From NCBI RefSeq assembly GCF_019232825.1, contig NZ_JAFAND010000092.1:1-64000 (forward strand): 64,000 nucleotides of DNA, given 5' to 3'. Below, piece after piece: positions 9,517-19,480 of this stretch. Source of the DNA: Paludibacterium sp. GTDB lineage: Bacteria > Pseudomonadota > Gammaproteobacteria > Burkholderiales > Chromobacteriaceae. Each line of letters starts with the position of its first letter. Positions within the stretch are counted from its first letter, which is position 1. The translations under genes were made by a program, and so were the position numbers. Below the pieces are notes generated by a model that did no database searches, was not told where the DNA came from, and saw only the letters and a program-made list of their open reading frames with translations.

Positions 9517-9704
9517 CTCGCTCCATTGCCGCTTGGCTCGTCACCGTCCTCTTCAGGCGTCAAGTCATCGTCGTCGATGATCATCTTCGCCACGTCGTTG
9601 TAGCGTTGCTTGGAGCGCTTGCTGTAGGCGACCCAAGCGAACACCAGAAACGACACGAAGCAGAAGACGGTGAACAGCTCGTGGGCAAAATTGGTCCAGT
9701 CCAT
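9513..9704 (-). CDS. ccoQ: cbb3-type oxidase small subunit CcoQ
   Basis: A 63-residue protein with one membrane helix (about residues 9-28), then a basic KRSKQRYND stretch and an acidic tail, the pattern of CcoQ (FixQ). It stabilises the CcoNO-CcoP assembly. It lies 3 bp after ccoO and overlaps ccoP, as in the standard ccoNOQP order. Confidence 0.93.
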   Translation of the reverse strand: MDWTNFAHELFTVFCFVSFLVFAWVAYSKRSKQRYNDVAKMIIDDDDLTPEEDGDEPSGNGAR

Positions 9705-9707
9705 GGC

Positions 9708-10322
9708 TTAACGCACGTTCTTCAGTGCAAGGCCGAGGCTTTGCAGGTAGGCGATCAGCGCATCCATTTCGGACTTGCCCTCGACTTCCGACTTGGCGTT
9801 GGCGATGTCCTGGTCGGTGTACGGCACGCCGACCACGCGCAGCGCGCGCATCTTCGCCTGAACGTCGTCCGCATCGGCCAGATTCTTGGCCAGCCACGGG
9901 AAGGCCGGCATATTCGACTCCGGCACCACGTCGCGCGGGTTGTTCAGGTGGACGCGGTGCCATTCGTCGGAGTAGCGGCCGCCGACGCGGGCCAGGTCCG
10001 GGCCATTACGCTTGGAACCCCATTGGAACGGATGGTCGTAGACCGATTCGCCCGCCACCGAGTAGTGACCATAGCGCTCGGTTTCGGCGCGGAACGGACG
10101 GATCATCTGCGAGTGGCAGGTATAACAGCCTTCGCGGATGTAGATGTCCCGGCCGGTCAATTCGAGGGCGCTGTACGGCTTAAGGCCCTCGATCGGCTGG
10201 GTGGTGGACTTTTGGAACGCCAGCGGAACGATCTCCACCAGGCCGGCAACGCTGATCACGATCAGCGTGAATACGATCAGGAAGCCGACATGTTCTTCGA
10301 CAAGTTGCTGAATCTTATCCAT
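9708..10322 (-). CDS. ccoO: cbb3-type cytochrome c oxidase subunit II (CcoO)
   Basis: A 204-residue mono-heme cytochrome c with one N-terminal anchor (about residues 13-33) and the heme site [12 protein letters not shown] near residue 70. CcoO docks on CcoN and relays electrons from CcoP. ATG 10322 ([11 protein letters not shown]) is chosen because it starts at the family N-terminus; a longer in-frame start would overlap ccoN and add a basic stretch not found in homologues. It begins 19 bp after the ccoN stop. Confidence 0.95.
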   Translation of the reverse strand: MDKIQQLVEEHVGFLIVFTLIVISVAGLVEIVPLAFQKSTTQPIEGLKPYSALELTGRDIYIREGCYTCHSQMIRPFRAETERYGHYSVAGESVYDHPFQWGSKRNGPDLARVGGRYSDEWHRVHLNNPRDVVPESNMPAFPWLAKNLADADDVQAKMRALRVVGVPYTDQDIANAKSEVEGKSEMDALIAYLQSLGLALKNVR

Positions 10323-10341
10323 TTTTATTCTGCCTTTCCGC

Positions 10342-11766
10342 TCAATGGCTTTGCGCTGCCAACGCCGGGATCTTGGCGTCGACGGCCTTGCCGGCATTGA
10401 TGGTGCGGAACACGTTGTATGCCATGACGAGCATGCCGCTGAGGTAGAACAGACCGCCCAGCGCGCGCACGATCAGATACGGGTGCACTGCCTTGACCAC
10501 TTCCACGAAGGCGTAGGTCAGGGTGCCATCCGGGTTGATGGCGCGCCACATCAGACCTTCGGTGACGCCGGCGATCCACATCGAGGCGATGTAGAGCACG
10601 ACGCCGACGGTGGCGATCCAGAAGTGCACTTCGATCAGCTTGGTGCTGAACATCTCCTCACGGTTCCACAGACGCGGAATCAGGTAGTAGATCGAGCCGA
10701 TGGTGATGAAGCCGACCCAGCCAAGCGCCCCGGAGTGAACGTGGCCAATGCCCCAGTCGGTATAGTGCGACAGCGCGTTGACGGTCTTGATCGACATCAT
10801 CGGGCCTTCGAAGGTGGACATACCGTAGAAGGACAGGGAGACGATCAGGAACTTCAGGATCGGATCGGTACGCAGTTTGTGCCAGGCGCCGGATAGGGTC
10901 ATGATGCCGTTGATCATCCCGCCCCAGCTCGGTGCGAGCAGGATCAGCGAGAACACCATGCCTAGCGACTGAGTCCAGTCGGGCAGCGCGGTGTAGTGCA
11001 GGTGGTGCGGGCCGGCCCACATGTAGGTGAAGATCAGCGCCCAGAAGTGCACCACCGACAGACGGTACGAGTAGATCGGACGGCCGGCCTGTTTCGGCAC
11101 GAAGTAGTACATCATGCCGAGGAAGGCGGCGGTCAGGAAGAAGCCTACCGCGTTATGGCCGTACCACCACTGCACCATGGCGTCCACCGCGCCCGAATAG
11201 ACCGAGTAGGACTTCCACATGCTCACCGGAATGAAGGCGCTGTTGACGATATGCAGCAAGGCCACGGCCAAAATGAACGCGCCGTAGAACCAGTTGGCCA
11301 CGTAGATGTGCTTGACCTTGCGGATGGCCAGGGTGCCGAAAAAGACGATGGCGTAGACCACCCAGACGATGGTGATCAATACCTTGATCGGCCATTCCAA
11401 TTCGGCGTATTCCTTGCCGAAGGTGATGCCGAGCGGGAACGTGATCGCGGCGAGCACGATGACGAGCTGCCAGCCCCAGAAGGTGAAGGCGGCGAGCTTG
11501 TCTGAGATCAGCCGGACGTTGCAGGTGCGCTGCACCACATAATACGAGGTGGAGAACAGACCGCAGCCGCCAAAGGCGAAGATCACGGCGTTCGTGTGTA
11601 ACGGGCGCAGACGGCCAAAGTGGAACCAGGGCCCAAAATTGAGCTCCGGCCACACCATTTGGGCCGCGATGATGACGCCCACCAGCATGCCGACCACGCC
11701 CCAAACGACGGTCATGATGGCAAACTGGCGCACCACCTTATAGTTATAAGTGGATTGCGTTTCCAT
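10342..11766 (-). CDS. ccoN: cbb3-type cytochrome c oxidase catalytic subunit I (CcoN)
   Basis: A 474-residue heme-copper oxidase subunit with twelve predicted helices. Heme and CuB histidines are visible in [25 protein letters not shown] and [13 protein letters not shown]. The family C (cbb3) traits fit: short N-terminus and the cross-link Tyr in a late helix. It is the O2-reducing, proton-pumping core of a high-affinity oxidase used at low oxygen. It leads the ccoNOQP operon; an FNR-type site and -10 box lie about 290 bp upstream, so low-oxygen activation is likely. Confidence 0.97.
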   Translation of the reverse strand: METQSTYNYKVVRQFAIMTVVWGVVGMLVGVIIAAQMVWPELNFGPWFHFGRLRPLHTNAVIFAFGGCGLFSTSYYVVQRTCNVRLISDKLAAFTFWGWQLVIVLAAITFPLGITFGKEYAELEWPIKVLITIVWVVYAIVFFGTLAIRKVKHIYVANWFYGAFILAVALLHIVNSAFIPVSMWKSYSVYSGAVDAMVQWWYGHNAVGFFLTAAFLGMMYYFVPKQAGRPIYSYRLSVVHFWALIFTYMWAGPHHLHYTALPDWTQSLGMVFSLILLAPSWGGMINGIMTLSGAWHKLRTDPILKFLIVSLSFYGMSTFEGPMMSIKTVNALSHYTDWGIGHVHSGALGWVGFITIGSIYYLIPRLWNREEMFSTKLIEVHFWIATVGVVLYIASMWIAGVTEGLMWRAINPDGTLTYAFVEVVKAVHPYLIVRALGGLFYLSGMLVMAYNVFRTINAGKAVDAKIPALAAQSH

Positions 11767-11889
11767 TTATGGTTATCTCCAAGGTTGCGAACTCAGAACG
11801 AGAAAACACTGCTCGCCACAAGAAGACCCACGCCAGGATTACCCTGAACGCGAGGTCCGGCAGAATTCCTTAGTTGCGACACATCCCGT

Positions 11890-11910
11890 GGTCCGGACGC
11901 TGTCTGGACC
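11890..11910 (-). other. Hairpin in the long ccoN leader
   Basis: A 9-bp stem (one G-U pair) with a GCT loop lies about 125 bp upstream of the ccoN start, inside the predicted 5' leader. It has no U run and is unlikely to be a terminator. Apart from this hairpin and the promoter at 12056-12096 nothing else is recognisable in the 403-bp gap. Confidence 0.4.
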
Positions 11911-12055
11911 ATCATCCCGGTAAGGCCATTGCCGTTATTCTATATGCATTCGTCTGTTAAAGACGAATTGCGGAGGTCATGAAATACGCAAATTTCACTG
12001 ATCTCGGCGGCTTGCAGGCTAACTTTGTTATTTAACTTATTTCAACAACGCTTGC

Positions 12056-12096
12056 AGTATAATGTCATGGTGTGGCCATTAGTTGACCTGAATCAA
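12056..12096 (-). promoter_or_regulatory. FNR-type box with -10 element driving ccoNOQP
   Basis: On the minus strand TTGAT-TCAG-GTCAA (12096-12083) matches the FNR/Anr consensus TTGAT-N4-ATCAA at 9 of 10 positions. A TATACT -10 hexamer lies at 12061-12056. The distance between their centres is 31 bp, the geometry of a class II FNR-activated promoter (site centred near -41). Transcription would start near 12049 and give a leader of about 280 nt before ccoN. The same box lies 80 bp upstream of the M61 gene on the other strand and could affect it too. Confidence 0.68.
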
Positions 12097-12169
12097 TTTG
12101 TTGGGGTGGCCCGCTCAATACCACACGGCAATGTTAGAATGTTGTTTTGCCCTTGCAGGATAGCTGCTC

Positions 12170-13960
12170 ATGTCCGTTCCTGTTCTCTATCGCATTCGCC
12201 CCGCCTCGCCCGAAGCGCATCTTTTCGAAGTTTCCTTAACGGTTAGCCAGCCGGCCAAGAAAGGTCAGCTGTTCCATTTGCCGGCTTGGATTCCGGGCAG
12301 TTACATGATCCGCGAGTTCGCCCGGCACATCGTCACGCTGCATGCCGAATGCGGCGGGCAACCGGTGGCGTTGCATAAGCTCGACAAGCATAGCTGGCAG
12401 GCCGATCCGGTCGACGGCGCGCTGACGCTCTACTATCAGGTATATGCCTTCGACCTGTCGGTGCGCGGGGCCTATCTGGACGCTCAGCGCGGCTTCTTCA
12501 ACGGGACGAGCGTCTTCCTGGCGGTCGACGGCTATGAACAGGGCCGCTGCGAGGTCGAGATCGAGCGGCCGCGCGGCAAGGCCTATCAAGACTGGCGTGT
12601 CGCCACCAGCCTGCCGCTGCGCGAGGGCAAACAAAAGGACAATGGCTTCGGACGTTATCGCGCCGAGAATTACGATGCGCTGATCGACCATCCGGTAGAA
12701 CTTGGCTTGTTTGAGTCGGTGTCGTTCAAGGCGTGCGGCGTGCCGCACGAATTTGTGGTCTCTGGGCGTTTTAACGCCGACTTGAAACGTTTGGCGCGCG
12801 ATACGAAGAAAATCTGCGAATGGCATATCCGCTTGTTCGGCGAACCGGCGCCGTTTGACCGCTACGTTTTCATGCTGTTCGTCGGCAAGGAGATCTACGG
12901 GGGCCTGGAGCACCGCGCCTCCACCGCGCTGATGGCCGACCGCGACCATCTGCCGCGTCCGGGCGCGAAGGGCATCGACGACGGCTATCTTCGGCTGTTG
13001 GGTCTCATCAGCCATGAATATTTCCATGCCTGGAACGTCAAACGCCTGAAGCCCGCTGCGTTCCAGCCCTATGACCTGACGCGCGAAAACCATACCCGCC
13101 TGTTGTGGGCGTTCGAGGGCGTGACTTCGTACTATGACGACTTGGCGCTGCTGCGCGCCGGCCTGATCGACCGCGAGCGTTACCTCGGTTGCGTGGCGGA
13201 GACGGTCACCACCGTGTGGCGTGGCAACGGTCGTACCAAGCAGACGCTGGAGGCCTCGAGCTTCGATGCCTGGACCAAGTACTACCGTCAGGATGAGAAC
13301 AGCCCCAATAGCATCGTCAGCTACTATGCCAAGGGAGCGCTGGTGGCGTTGGCGCTGGATTTGTTGATCCGCGACAAGACCAAAGGCACGAAGTCGCTTG
13401 ATGATGTCATGCGATTTTTGTGGAAAAAATGGCAAAAGGATGGCGCTGGCTTGGCCGAGGGCGAATGGGAATCGCTGGCTGGCGACGCGACCGGCCTTGA
13501 TTTACACGATTTTTTCCAGCAGGCGTTGCGCGCTACGGACGATCTGCCGCTAGGCCCGCTGTTGGCGACCCAAGGGATCAAGTTTGCCTTCGACTACGGC
13601 GCGGGCCTGACCGACCGCGGCGGCTTCGGCGCCGTGAAGTCCGAACCGGACGTGCCGCGCGCCTCGCTCGGCATCAAGGGCGCGAGCGACCCGCTCGGCG
13701 TGCGGCTGCAGCACGTGTATGACGGCGGCGCGGCTCAGGCGGCCGGCTTGTCCGGCGGCGACGTGATCGTGGCGGTGGACGGTTTGCGCGCGACCGATGC
13801 CGACAAGATGCAGGCAGGCCTGATCGCAGGGCGGAGCGTTATCGTGCACGCCTTCCGCCGCGACGAGCTCTTGACCGTGCAGGTGCTGCCGAAGGCGCAA
13901 ACGCCCGATGCCTGCCGTTTGTCTTTGATGAAAAAAACCGGGCCTTGGCCCGCGGTGTAG
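12170..13960 (+). CDS. M61-family glycyl aminopeptidase with C-terminal PDZ domain
   Basis: A 596-residue metallopeptidase. The N-terminal beta domain (PAWIPGSYMIREFARH near residue 38) and the zinc motif SHEYFHAWNVKR (near 281) identify peptidase family M61, with GVTSYYDDLALLRAG supplying the downstream Glu-containing helix. A PDZ domain sits at about 490-575. No signal peptide is seen, so it is probably cytoplasmic. Family members release N-terminal Gly or Ala from peptides. ATG 12170 lies just after a GCAGGA-like ribosome site. It precedes pepN on the same strand, and both could work in peptide turnover. Confidence 0.9.
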   Translation: MSVPVLYRIRPASPEAHLFEVSLTVSQPAKKGQLFHLPAWIPGSYMIREFARHIVTLHAECGGQPVALHKLDKHSWQADPVDGALTLYYQVYAFDLSVRGAYLDAQRGFFNGTSVFLAVDGYEQGRCEVEIERPRGKAYQDWRVATSLPLREGKQKDNGFGRYRAENYDALIDHPVELGLFESVSFKACGVPHEFVVSGRFNADLKRLARDTKKICEWHIRLFGEPAPFDRYVFMLFVGKEIYGGLEHRASTALMADRDHLPRPGAKGIDDGYLRLLGLISHEYFHAWNVKRLKPAAFQPYDLTRENHTRLLWAFEGVTSYYDDLALLRAGLIDRERYLGCVAETVTTVWRGNGRTKQTLEASSFDAWTKYYRQDENSPNSIVSYYAKGALVALALDLLIRDKTKGTKSLDDVMRFLWKKWQKDGAGLAEGEWESLAGDATGLDLHDFFQQALRATDDLPLGPLLATQGIKFAFDYGAGLTDRGGFGAVKSEPDVPRASLGIKGASDPLGVRLQHVYDGGAAQAAGLSGGDVIVAVDGLRATDADKMQAGLIAGRSVIVHAFRRDELLTVQVLPKAQTPDACRLSLMKKTGPWPAV

Positions 13961-14034
13961 ATGAATCCGCAAGATAGCGGAGCGTTGGCGGGGCCCATCC
14001 CCGCCGTATAGACCTCGTTACAGTGAGTTGAAAA

Positions 14035-16662
14035 ATGACACGCCAGCCTCAAGTCAAGTATCGCCATGATTACCAGCCGCCGGCCTTTCTGATCGATCGG
14101 GTCGATCTCAAGTTCGACATTGAAGACACGTTGACGCGGGTTTCCTCGCGTCTGGTCATTACCCGCAACCCGGAGGCGCACCATGCCGCCGATCTGGTGC
14201 TCGACGGCTCGGCCCGCCTGTCGGGCGTGGTGCTCGACGGCCAGCCGCTGGAGCCCGAGCGCTATCAGCTGACCGATGACGCGTTGACGGTGAAGGCTGT
14301 GCCCGACAGCTTCATCCTTGAGGTGGAGACCGAGATCGAGCCTGCGGCGAACACGAGCCTGATGGGCTTGTATGCCTCCAACGGCAACCTGTTCACCCAG
14401 TGCGAGCCGGAAGGCTTCCGCAAGATCACCTATTATCTTGACCGTCCCGACGTGATGGCCAAGTTCTCCACCACGATCGTCGCCGACAAGCTCAAGTTTC
14501 CGGCCATGCTGTCCAATGGCAACAAGGTGGGCGAGGGCATGGTCGACAAGAAGCGCCGTTGGGTGAAGTGGGTCGACCCATACCGCAAGCCGTCCTATCT
14601 GTTCGCCATGGTGGCGGGCAAGCTGACCGCGCTCAAGGACAAGTTCATTACGATGAACGGGCGCGAAGTGGCGCTGGAGATCTGGACCGAACCGGCCGAC
14701 CAGGACAAGGTGGTGTTCGCCATGGAGGCGGTCAAGCACGCCATGAAATGGGACGAGGAGCGCTTCGGTCTGGAGTACGACCTCGACATCTACATGATCG
14801 TGGCGGTGGGCGACTTCAATATGGGCGCCATGGAGAACAAGGGCCTGAACATCTTCAACACCAAGTACGTGCTGGCGCGGCAGGAAACCGCCACCGACGC
14901 CGATTTCGAGGCGGTCGAGGCGGTGATCGCGCACGAGTATTTCCACAACTGGACCGGCAATCGCGTCACTTGCCGCGACTGGTTCCAGCTGTCGTTGAAG
15001 GAAGGCCTGACCGTGTTCCGCGACCAGGAGTTCTCTGCCGACATGACAAGCCGCGCGGTCAAGCGCATCGAGGACGTGCAGGGACTGCGCGCCATGCAGT
15101 TCCCAGAGGATGCCGGCCCGACCGCGCACCCGATCCGCCCGGACAGCTACATCGAAATGAACAACTTCTACACCATGACGGTGTATGAAAAGGGCGCCGA
15201 AGTGGTGCGTATGTACCAGACCTTGCTTGGCCGCGATGGCTTCCGCAAGGGCATGGATCTGTATTTCAAGCGTCACGACGGCCACGCCGTGACCTGCGAC
15301 GATTTCCGAGCCGCGATGGCCGACGCCAACGACGTCGACTTGACGCAATTCGCGCTGTGGTACAGCCAGGCCGGCACGCCGGTGCTGGACGCCAAGGGCC
15401 ACTACGATGCCGTGGCGCGCACCTACCGTCTGGACGTGCGTCAGTCGTGTCCGGCCACGCCTGGCCAAAGCGACAAGCAGCCGATGCATATCCCGCTCGC
15501 GCTGGGGCTGCTCGGCAGTGACGGCAAGGATTTGCCGCTCAAGCTCGACGGCGAGACGCAAGCCGGCGCGACCACCCGCGTGCTCGATGTGAAGGCGGCG
15601 GAGCAGTCGTTCCTGTTCGTCGACGTGGCGAGCGCGCCGGTGCCTTCGCTGCTGCGCGGTTTTTCCGCGCCGGTGCAATTGAATGTCGATCTGACGGACG
15701 TCGAGTTGGCTTTCTTGATGGCGCACGACTCGGACGCCTTCTCCCGCTGGGAAGCCGGCCAGATCCTGTCGCAGCGCGTGCTGCGCATGCTGGTGGCCGA
15801 TAGCCAGGCTGGCCGCGCGCTCTCGGTGCCGGCGCACTTCACCGCGGCGTTTGCCGCGGTGCTGAAGGATCTGAAAGCCGACCCTGCCTTTAAGGCGCTG
15901 ATGCTCTCCTTGCCGAGCGAAGGCGAAATGCTCGAGTGGTTCGATGGCGCCGACCCGGCCTGCCACCATCACGTGCGCGAGTTCGTGCTCAAACACCTGG
16001 CGCAGGCGCTGCGCGCCGAATGGCGTCAGACGTTGGAACTTAGCCAGACGCGCGCCTACCTTCCGGCCGATGCCGGTCAGCGCACGCTGAAGAATCATGC
16101 GCTGGCGATGCTGTGCCGCCTGGACGAGGCCGGGTCGCTGGAAACCGCCAAGAACCAGTGCCTGCAAGCCGACAACATGAGCGATCAGATGGGGGCGCTC
16201 GTGGCGCTACGTGATCGCGACGTTCCCGAACGCGCCGACTGCTTGGCGGCCTTTGCGGCTCGGTGGGCCAACGATCCGCTGGTGATGGACAAGTACTTCG
16301 CGCTGCTCGCATCGTGCCAGGTGCCGAGCGCCCTGGATCAAGTGCGCGCTGCGATGGCGCACCCGGCGTTCTCGATCAAGAATCCGAATAAGGTCTACGC
16401 GCTCATTCGCACCTTCGGCCGCAATATGCAGCACTTCCATGCCGCCGATGGCAGCGGCTACCGCTTCATGGCCGATCAAGTGCTGGCGATCGATGCGCTC
16501 AACCCGTCGGTGGCGAGCCGGCTGGTGGGGGCGTTCAACCGCTGGAAGAAGGTCGAGCCGAAGCGTCAGGCGCTGATGAAGGCCGAACTGGAACGCCTGG
16601 CCGCGGCCAAGCTGTCCAAGGACGTGTTCGAGATCGTGTCCAAGAACTTGGAACAGGCTTGA
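14035..16662 (+). CDS. pepN: Aminopeptidase N (M1 family)
   Basis: An 875-residue gluzincin with the M1 exopeptidase motif GAMENKG (near 264) and zinc site [11 protein letters not shown] (near 300), followed by the distal Glu helix [14 protein letters not shown]. Length and the [15 protein letters not shown] segment before the C-terminal domains match gammaproteobacterial-type PepN. It removes N-terminal residues from peptides in the cytoplasm. It starts 74 bp after the M61 gene; that gap has a GC-rich hairpin (13987-14005) without a U run. A 45-bp near-perfect palindrome follows the stop codon. Confidence 0.96.
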   Translation: MTRQPQVKYRHDYQPPAFLIDRVDLKFDIEDTLTRVSSRLVITRNPEAHHAADLVLDGSARLSGVVLDGQPLEPERYQLTDDALTVKAVPDSFILEVETEIEPAANTSLMGLYASNGNLFTQCEPEGFRKITYYLDRPDVMAKFSTTIVADKLKFPAMLSNGNKVGEGMVDKKRRWVKWVDPYRKPSYLFAMVAGKLTALKDKFITMNGREVALEIWTEPADQDKVVFAMEAVKHAMKWDEERFGLEYDLDIYMIVAVGDFNMGAMENKGLNIFNTKYVLARQETATDADFEAVEAVIAHEYFHNWTGNRVTCRDWFQLSLKEGLTVFRDQEFSADMTSRAVKRIEDVQGLRAMQFPEDAGPTAHPIRPDSYIEMNNFYTMTVYEKGAEVVRMYQTLLGRDGFRKGMDLYFKRHDGHAVTCDDFRAAMADANDVDLTQFALWYSQAGTPVLDAKGHYDAVARTYRLDVRQSCPATPGQSDKQPMHIPLALGLLGSDGKDLPLKLDGETQAGATTRVLDVKAAEQSFLFVDVASAPVPSLLRGFSAPVQLNVDLTDVELAFLMAHDSDAFSRWEAGQILSQRVLRMLVADSQAGRALSVPAHFTAAFAAVLKDLKADPAFKALMLSLPSEGEMLEWFDGADPACHHHVREFVLKHLAQALRAEWRQTLELSQTRAYLPADAGQRTLKNHALAMLCRLDEAGSLETAKNQCLQADNMSDQMGALVALRDRDVPERADCLAAFAARWANDPLVMDKYFALLASCQVPSALDQVRAAMAHPAFSIKNPNKVYALIRTFGRNMQHFHAADGSGYRFMADQVLAIDALNPSVASRLVGAFNRWKKVEPKRQALMKAELERLAAAKLSKDVFEIVSKNLEQA

Positions 16663-16672
16663 TCGATCTGTG

Positions 16673-16717
16673 CTAGGGGCTGTCTGCAAACTATTTGCGG
16701 CTGCAGACAGGCCCTAG
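16673..16717. repeat. 45-bp palindromic element after pepN
   Basis: Two 16-base arms (16673-16688 and 16702-16717) that pair at 15 of 16 positions surround a 13-base loop. No U run follows, so classic Rho-independent termination is not clear. Each end is CTAG, and the next bases GGGCTGTCTGCA resemble IS5-type termini with a YTAR target duplication. It may be a terminator or a minimal transposon remnant. Confidence 0.5.
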
Positions 16718-16781
16718 ACCCGGCAAGCGGGCGTGAGCGATCACGTCCGCTTGTTTCGTGATGGAGAAGGAATTGTCGACC

Positions 16782-17669
16782 ATGCTTGGAAAAGGGCGCA
16801 GCGTCGCGTTGCTGGTGGGATTGTGGCTGGTGTGGGCCTATAGCTGGATCGCCAGCAAGATGGGGTTGCCGTATATGACGCCATTGCAACTGGCGTTCTG
16901 GCGCACGCTGCTGGGTCTCGTCACGCTCGCCACCGCGATGTTGCTGACGCGGCGCAGCCTGCGGCCTACGCCGTTTTGGCCAACCTTTTGGCTTGGCATG
17001 AGCCAAACCGCCGCCTTCGGTTCGTTGACGACAATGGCGCTATTGGCCGGCGGCGCCGGCAAGGTGTCGGTGTTGGCGTATACCATGCCGTTTTGGACGC
17101 TGTTGTTGGCGCGCTGCTTTCTCAACGAGCGTCTGGTGGGGCTGCAGTGGGGCGCGGTGGCCTTGGCCTGTGTGGGCCTCACGCTGATCATCCAGCCCTG
17201 GCAATTGCGCGGCGGGCCGCTGTCGGACGTGTTGGCCATTGCCGGCGGCTTGGCGTGGGCCGTGGCGGCGGTGCAGGCCAAACGGTTGCGCCAGCGTCAT
17301 CGCGTCGGCACGGTGGCGCTGACCTTCTGGCAAATGCTGTGGGGGGTGATCCCGCTCGGCGCGCTGGCATGGCTGGTGCCGGCCCCGCCGGTCCACGTCA
17401 GTTGGCAGCTGGTGGCGATTTTGCTGTATCTCGGCGTGTTCGCCTCCGGGCTGGGCTGGCTGACCTGGATGCTGCTGCTCTCGAGGCTGTCGGCCGGCAT
17501 GGCGAGCCTGAACGTGCTGGCGATTCCGGCGGTGGCGGTGCTGATGGCCTGGCTGCAGATGGGCGAGGCGCCGGATCGGACCGAGGGGCTCGGCATGTTG
17601 CTGATCGCCTTGGCGTTGGCGTTGTTGTCCGGCTGGACGGTGTGGCGCGAGCGGCAAGCCGGCGCTTGA
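16782..17669 (+). CDS. DMT-superfamily (EamA) transporter
   Basis: A 295-residue protein with ten hydrophobic helices in two repeats of five, the EamA layout. The first helix begins near residue 8 (VALLVGLWLVWAYSW). Family members export amino acids or other metabolites; substrate cannot be told from sequence. ATG 16782 is chosen for the GGAGAAGG site 11 bases upstream and the usual short N-terminus; GTG 16758 and ATG 16761 are possible but overlap that ribosome site. A small hairpin ends the gene. Confidence 0.85.
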   Translation: MLGKGRSVALLVGLWLVWAYSWIASKMGLPYMTPLQLAFWRTLLGLVTLATAMLLTRRSLRPTPFWPTFWLGMSQTAAFGSLTTMALLAGGAGKVSVLAYTMPFWTLLLARCFLNERLVGLQWGAVALACVGLTLIIQPWQLRGGPLSDVLAIAGGLAWAVAAVQAKRLRQRHRVGTVALTFWQMLWGVIPLGALAWLVPAPPVHVSWQLVAILLYLGVFASGLGWLTWMLLLSRLSAGMASLNVLAIPAVAVLMAWLQMGEAPDRTEGLGMLLIALALALLSGWTVWRERQAGA

Positions 17670-17695
17670 CGTAAACGGAAATTTCCGGCAATCAT

Positions 17696-17711
17696 TCAAG
17701 CGTTTGCTTGA
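17696..17711 (+). terminator. Small terminator after the DMT gene
   Basis: Stem TCAAGC/GCTTGA with loop GTTT is followed by TTTA, 26 bp after the stop codon. The stem is short, so it would be a modest terminator. Confidence 0.45.
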
Positions 17712-17756
17712 TTTACCGGAGCGCCGCATCAGACGGCGCCATGACTTGGGGTTGCC

Positions 17757-18677
17757 GTGGAAAACCTGGAACACGACTTTTTCGTCGCGGTGACGGCGTC
17801 TGACCGTTTGCGTCTGCGCCGCATCTACCGCCAAGACGCGGGTCCGGCGGTACTGCTGGTGCACGGCGCCATGGCCAACGGACGCATTTTCTATTCCAAC
17901 ACGGGCAAGGGCTTGGCGCACTATCTGGCGCGCGCCGGCTATGACGTGTTCGTGCTCGACCTGCGCGGCCGTGGCGGCAGTACGCCAATCATCGACAAAC
18001 GCGCGCGTCACGGTCAGACCGAGAGCATCCGCGACGATATCCCCGCCGCGCATCGCGCCATCCGCGCGCTGAAGGGCGATGCGCCGATTCACTGGATGGC
18101 GCACTCCTGGGGTGGCGTACTGATGCACAGCGCGCTGTTGCGCGACCCTGACCTGATTCCCGACGTCGCCTCTTGCGTGTATTTTGCCTCCAAGCGCACG
18201 GTGCGCGTGAAGAATCTGCAGCGCCGGCTGAAAGTCGACTTTTTCTGGAACGGCGTCGCCCACCTCATTACCCATGTGGTCGGCTATCTACCGTCGCGGG
18301 CTATGGGGCTGGGGCCCGACAACGAAACGCGCTTAAGCCACGCGCACAGCAGTCGCTGGGTGCGTGACGACCGCTGGGTCGATCCGGTCGACGGCTTCGA
18401 TTACGCCGCCGCGGCGACGCGGCTGGCTTTGCCGCCGACGCTGTATTTCGCCGCCTGGGACGACCCGTGCCTTGGACACCGCGACGACGTGCGCCGTTTT
18501 CGCGATGAGGCCGGCCAGCATGTCTCGCGCTTGCATCTGCTCGGCCGCTGCACTGGCCATCGTCAGGATTACGACCATGCCTCGCTGCTGACGCATCCGG
18601 ACGCGGTCGACGACCATTTCCCGCTGGTGTTGCGCTGGTTGGCCGGCGATTTTGCCGCCGTCCCGGAGAATATCTAA
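17757..18677 (+). CDS. Alpha/beta-hydrolase fold protein
   Basis: A 306-residue protein. VLLVHGAMANGR (residues 32-43) is the oxyanion-hole HG strand, MAHSWGGV (near 116) holds the likely nucleophile Ser in a H-S-W-G-G elbow, WDDPCLGH (near 238) is a candidate acid, and DYDHASLL (near 275) a candidate His. No signal peptide. The substrate is unknown; lipase or esterase activity is the common annotation. The start is GTG 17757 with GGGG upstream. The next gene, a WYL regulator, begins 41 bp later on the same strand. Confidence 0.8.
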   Translation: MENLEHDFFVAVTASDRLRLRRIYRQDAGPAVLLVHGAMANGRIFYSNTGKGLAHYLARAGYDVFVLDLRGRGGSTPIIDKRARHGQTESIRDDIPAAHRAIRALKGDAPIHWMAHSWGGVLMHSALLRDPDLIPDVASCVYFASKRTVRVKNLQRRLKVDFFWNGVAHLITHVVGYLPSRAMGLGPDNETRLSHAHSSRWVRDDRWVDPVDGFDYAAAATRLALPPTLYFAAWDDPCLGHRDDVRRFRDEAGQHVSRLHLLGRCTGHRQDYDHASLLTHPDAVDDHFPLVLRWLAGDFAAVPENI

Positions 18678-18718
18678 CGTATGATGCAGGGCGGGACGTT
18701 CCTTCTCGCCGCGCCGCC

Positions 18719-19411
18719 ATGTCACGATCACAACGCCTGCTGGCTCTGCTCCAGCTTCTGCGCGGCCACCGCTATCCGGTGGCCGGCGCCCGCCTGGCCG
18801 AAGATCTTGGCATCAGCCTGCGCACGCTTTACCGCGACATCGCCACGTTGCAAGAGCAGGGCGCGACCATCGAGGGCGAGCCGGGTCTCGGCTATGTGCT
18901 GCGGCCCGGCTTCATGTTGCCGCCTTTGATGTTCAGCGAGGAGGAGATCGAGGCGCTGGTGCTCGGCACACGCTGGGTGGCGAAGCGCGCCGACGCCCGT
19001 CTGGCGGAGGGCGCCGCGAGCGCGCTGGCCAAGGTTGCCGCCGTGCTGCCGGCCGACCTGCGGCTGGCATTGGACACGACCGCATTGCTGGTGCCGGGCT
19101 CCTCCGAGCCGGCGTCCGCCGTCGACCTGTCGCTGGTGCGCCAGGCGATCCGGAGTGAGCGCAAGGTGGCGCTGCACTATCGCGATCTGCAGGGGGCCGA
19201 ATCGACTCGCACCGTCTGGCCGTTCGCCCTAGGGTACTTTGACCATGTTCGCGTGCTGACGGCATGGTGCGAGTTGCGCCAGGATTTTCGCCACTTCCGC
19301 GCCGACCGCATCATCGCCATGGACATGTTGAGCGAACGGTATCCGGCGCGCCGTCAGGCCTTGCTGAAGACGTGGCGCGAGCAGAACGGCATCGCTGCTG
19401 ACAAAAACTGA
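18719..19411 (+). CDS. YafY-type HTH/WYL transcriptional regulator
   Basis: A 230-residue regulator. Residues 3-58 form a DeoR/HTH_11 winged helix (RLLALLQLLRGHRYPVAGARLAEDLGIS...TLYRDI), and residues 135-205 form a WYL domain, with the family segment YRDLQGAESTRTVWPFALGYFD. WYL domains sense ligands, often nucleotides or small metabolites. It precedes a VOC-family gene by 69 bp, a pairing common in proteobacteria, so it may regulate that gene or itself. Confidence 0.87.
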   Translation: MSRSQRLLALLQLLRGHRYPVAGARLAEDLGISLRTLYRDIATLQEQGATIEGEPGLGYVLRPGFMLPPLMFSEEEIEALVLGTRWVAKRADARLAEGAASALAKVAAVLPADLRLALDTTALLVPGSSEPASAVDLSLVRQAIRSERKVALHYRDLQGAESTRTVWPFALGYFDHVRVLTAWCELRQDFRHFRADRIIAMDMLSERYPARRQALLKTWREQNGIAADKN

Positions 19412-19480
19412 CAGTGTCGATCTCTACACTGCGGTTGTCAGCCGGGCCGTCGCCCGCGCCGCTCAAGCCAGGAGATTCTG

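Noticed and set aside
13987..14005. GGCGGGG/CCCCGCC hairpin between M61 and pepN genes as a terminator
   Set aside because: No U run follows on either strand; it may only be an mRNA structure.
13735..16167. An 810-codon open frame on the minus strand across M61 and pepN
   Set aside because: It lies antisense to two well-supported peptidase genes, is rich in Arg, His and Gln as expected from a GC-rich shadow frame, and shows no family motif.
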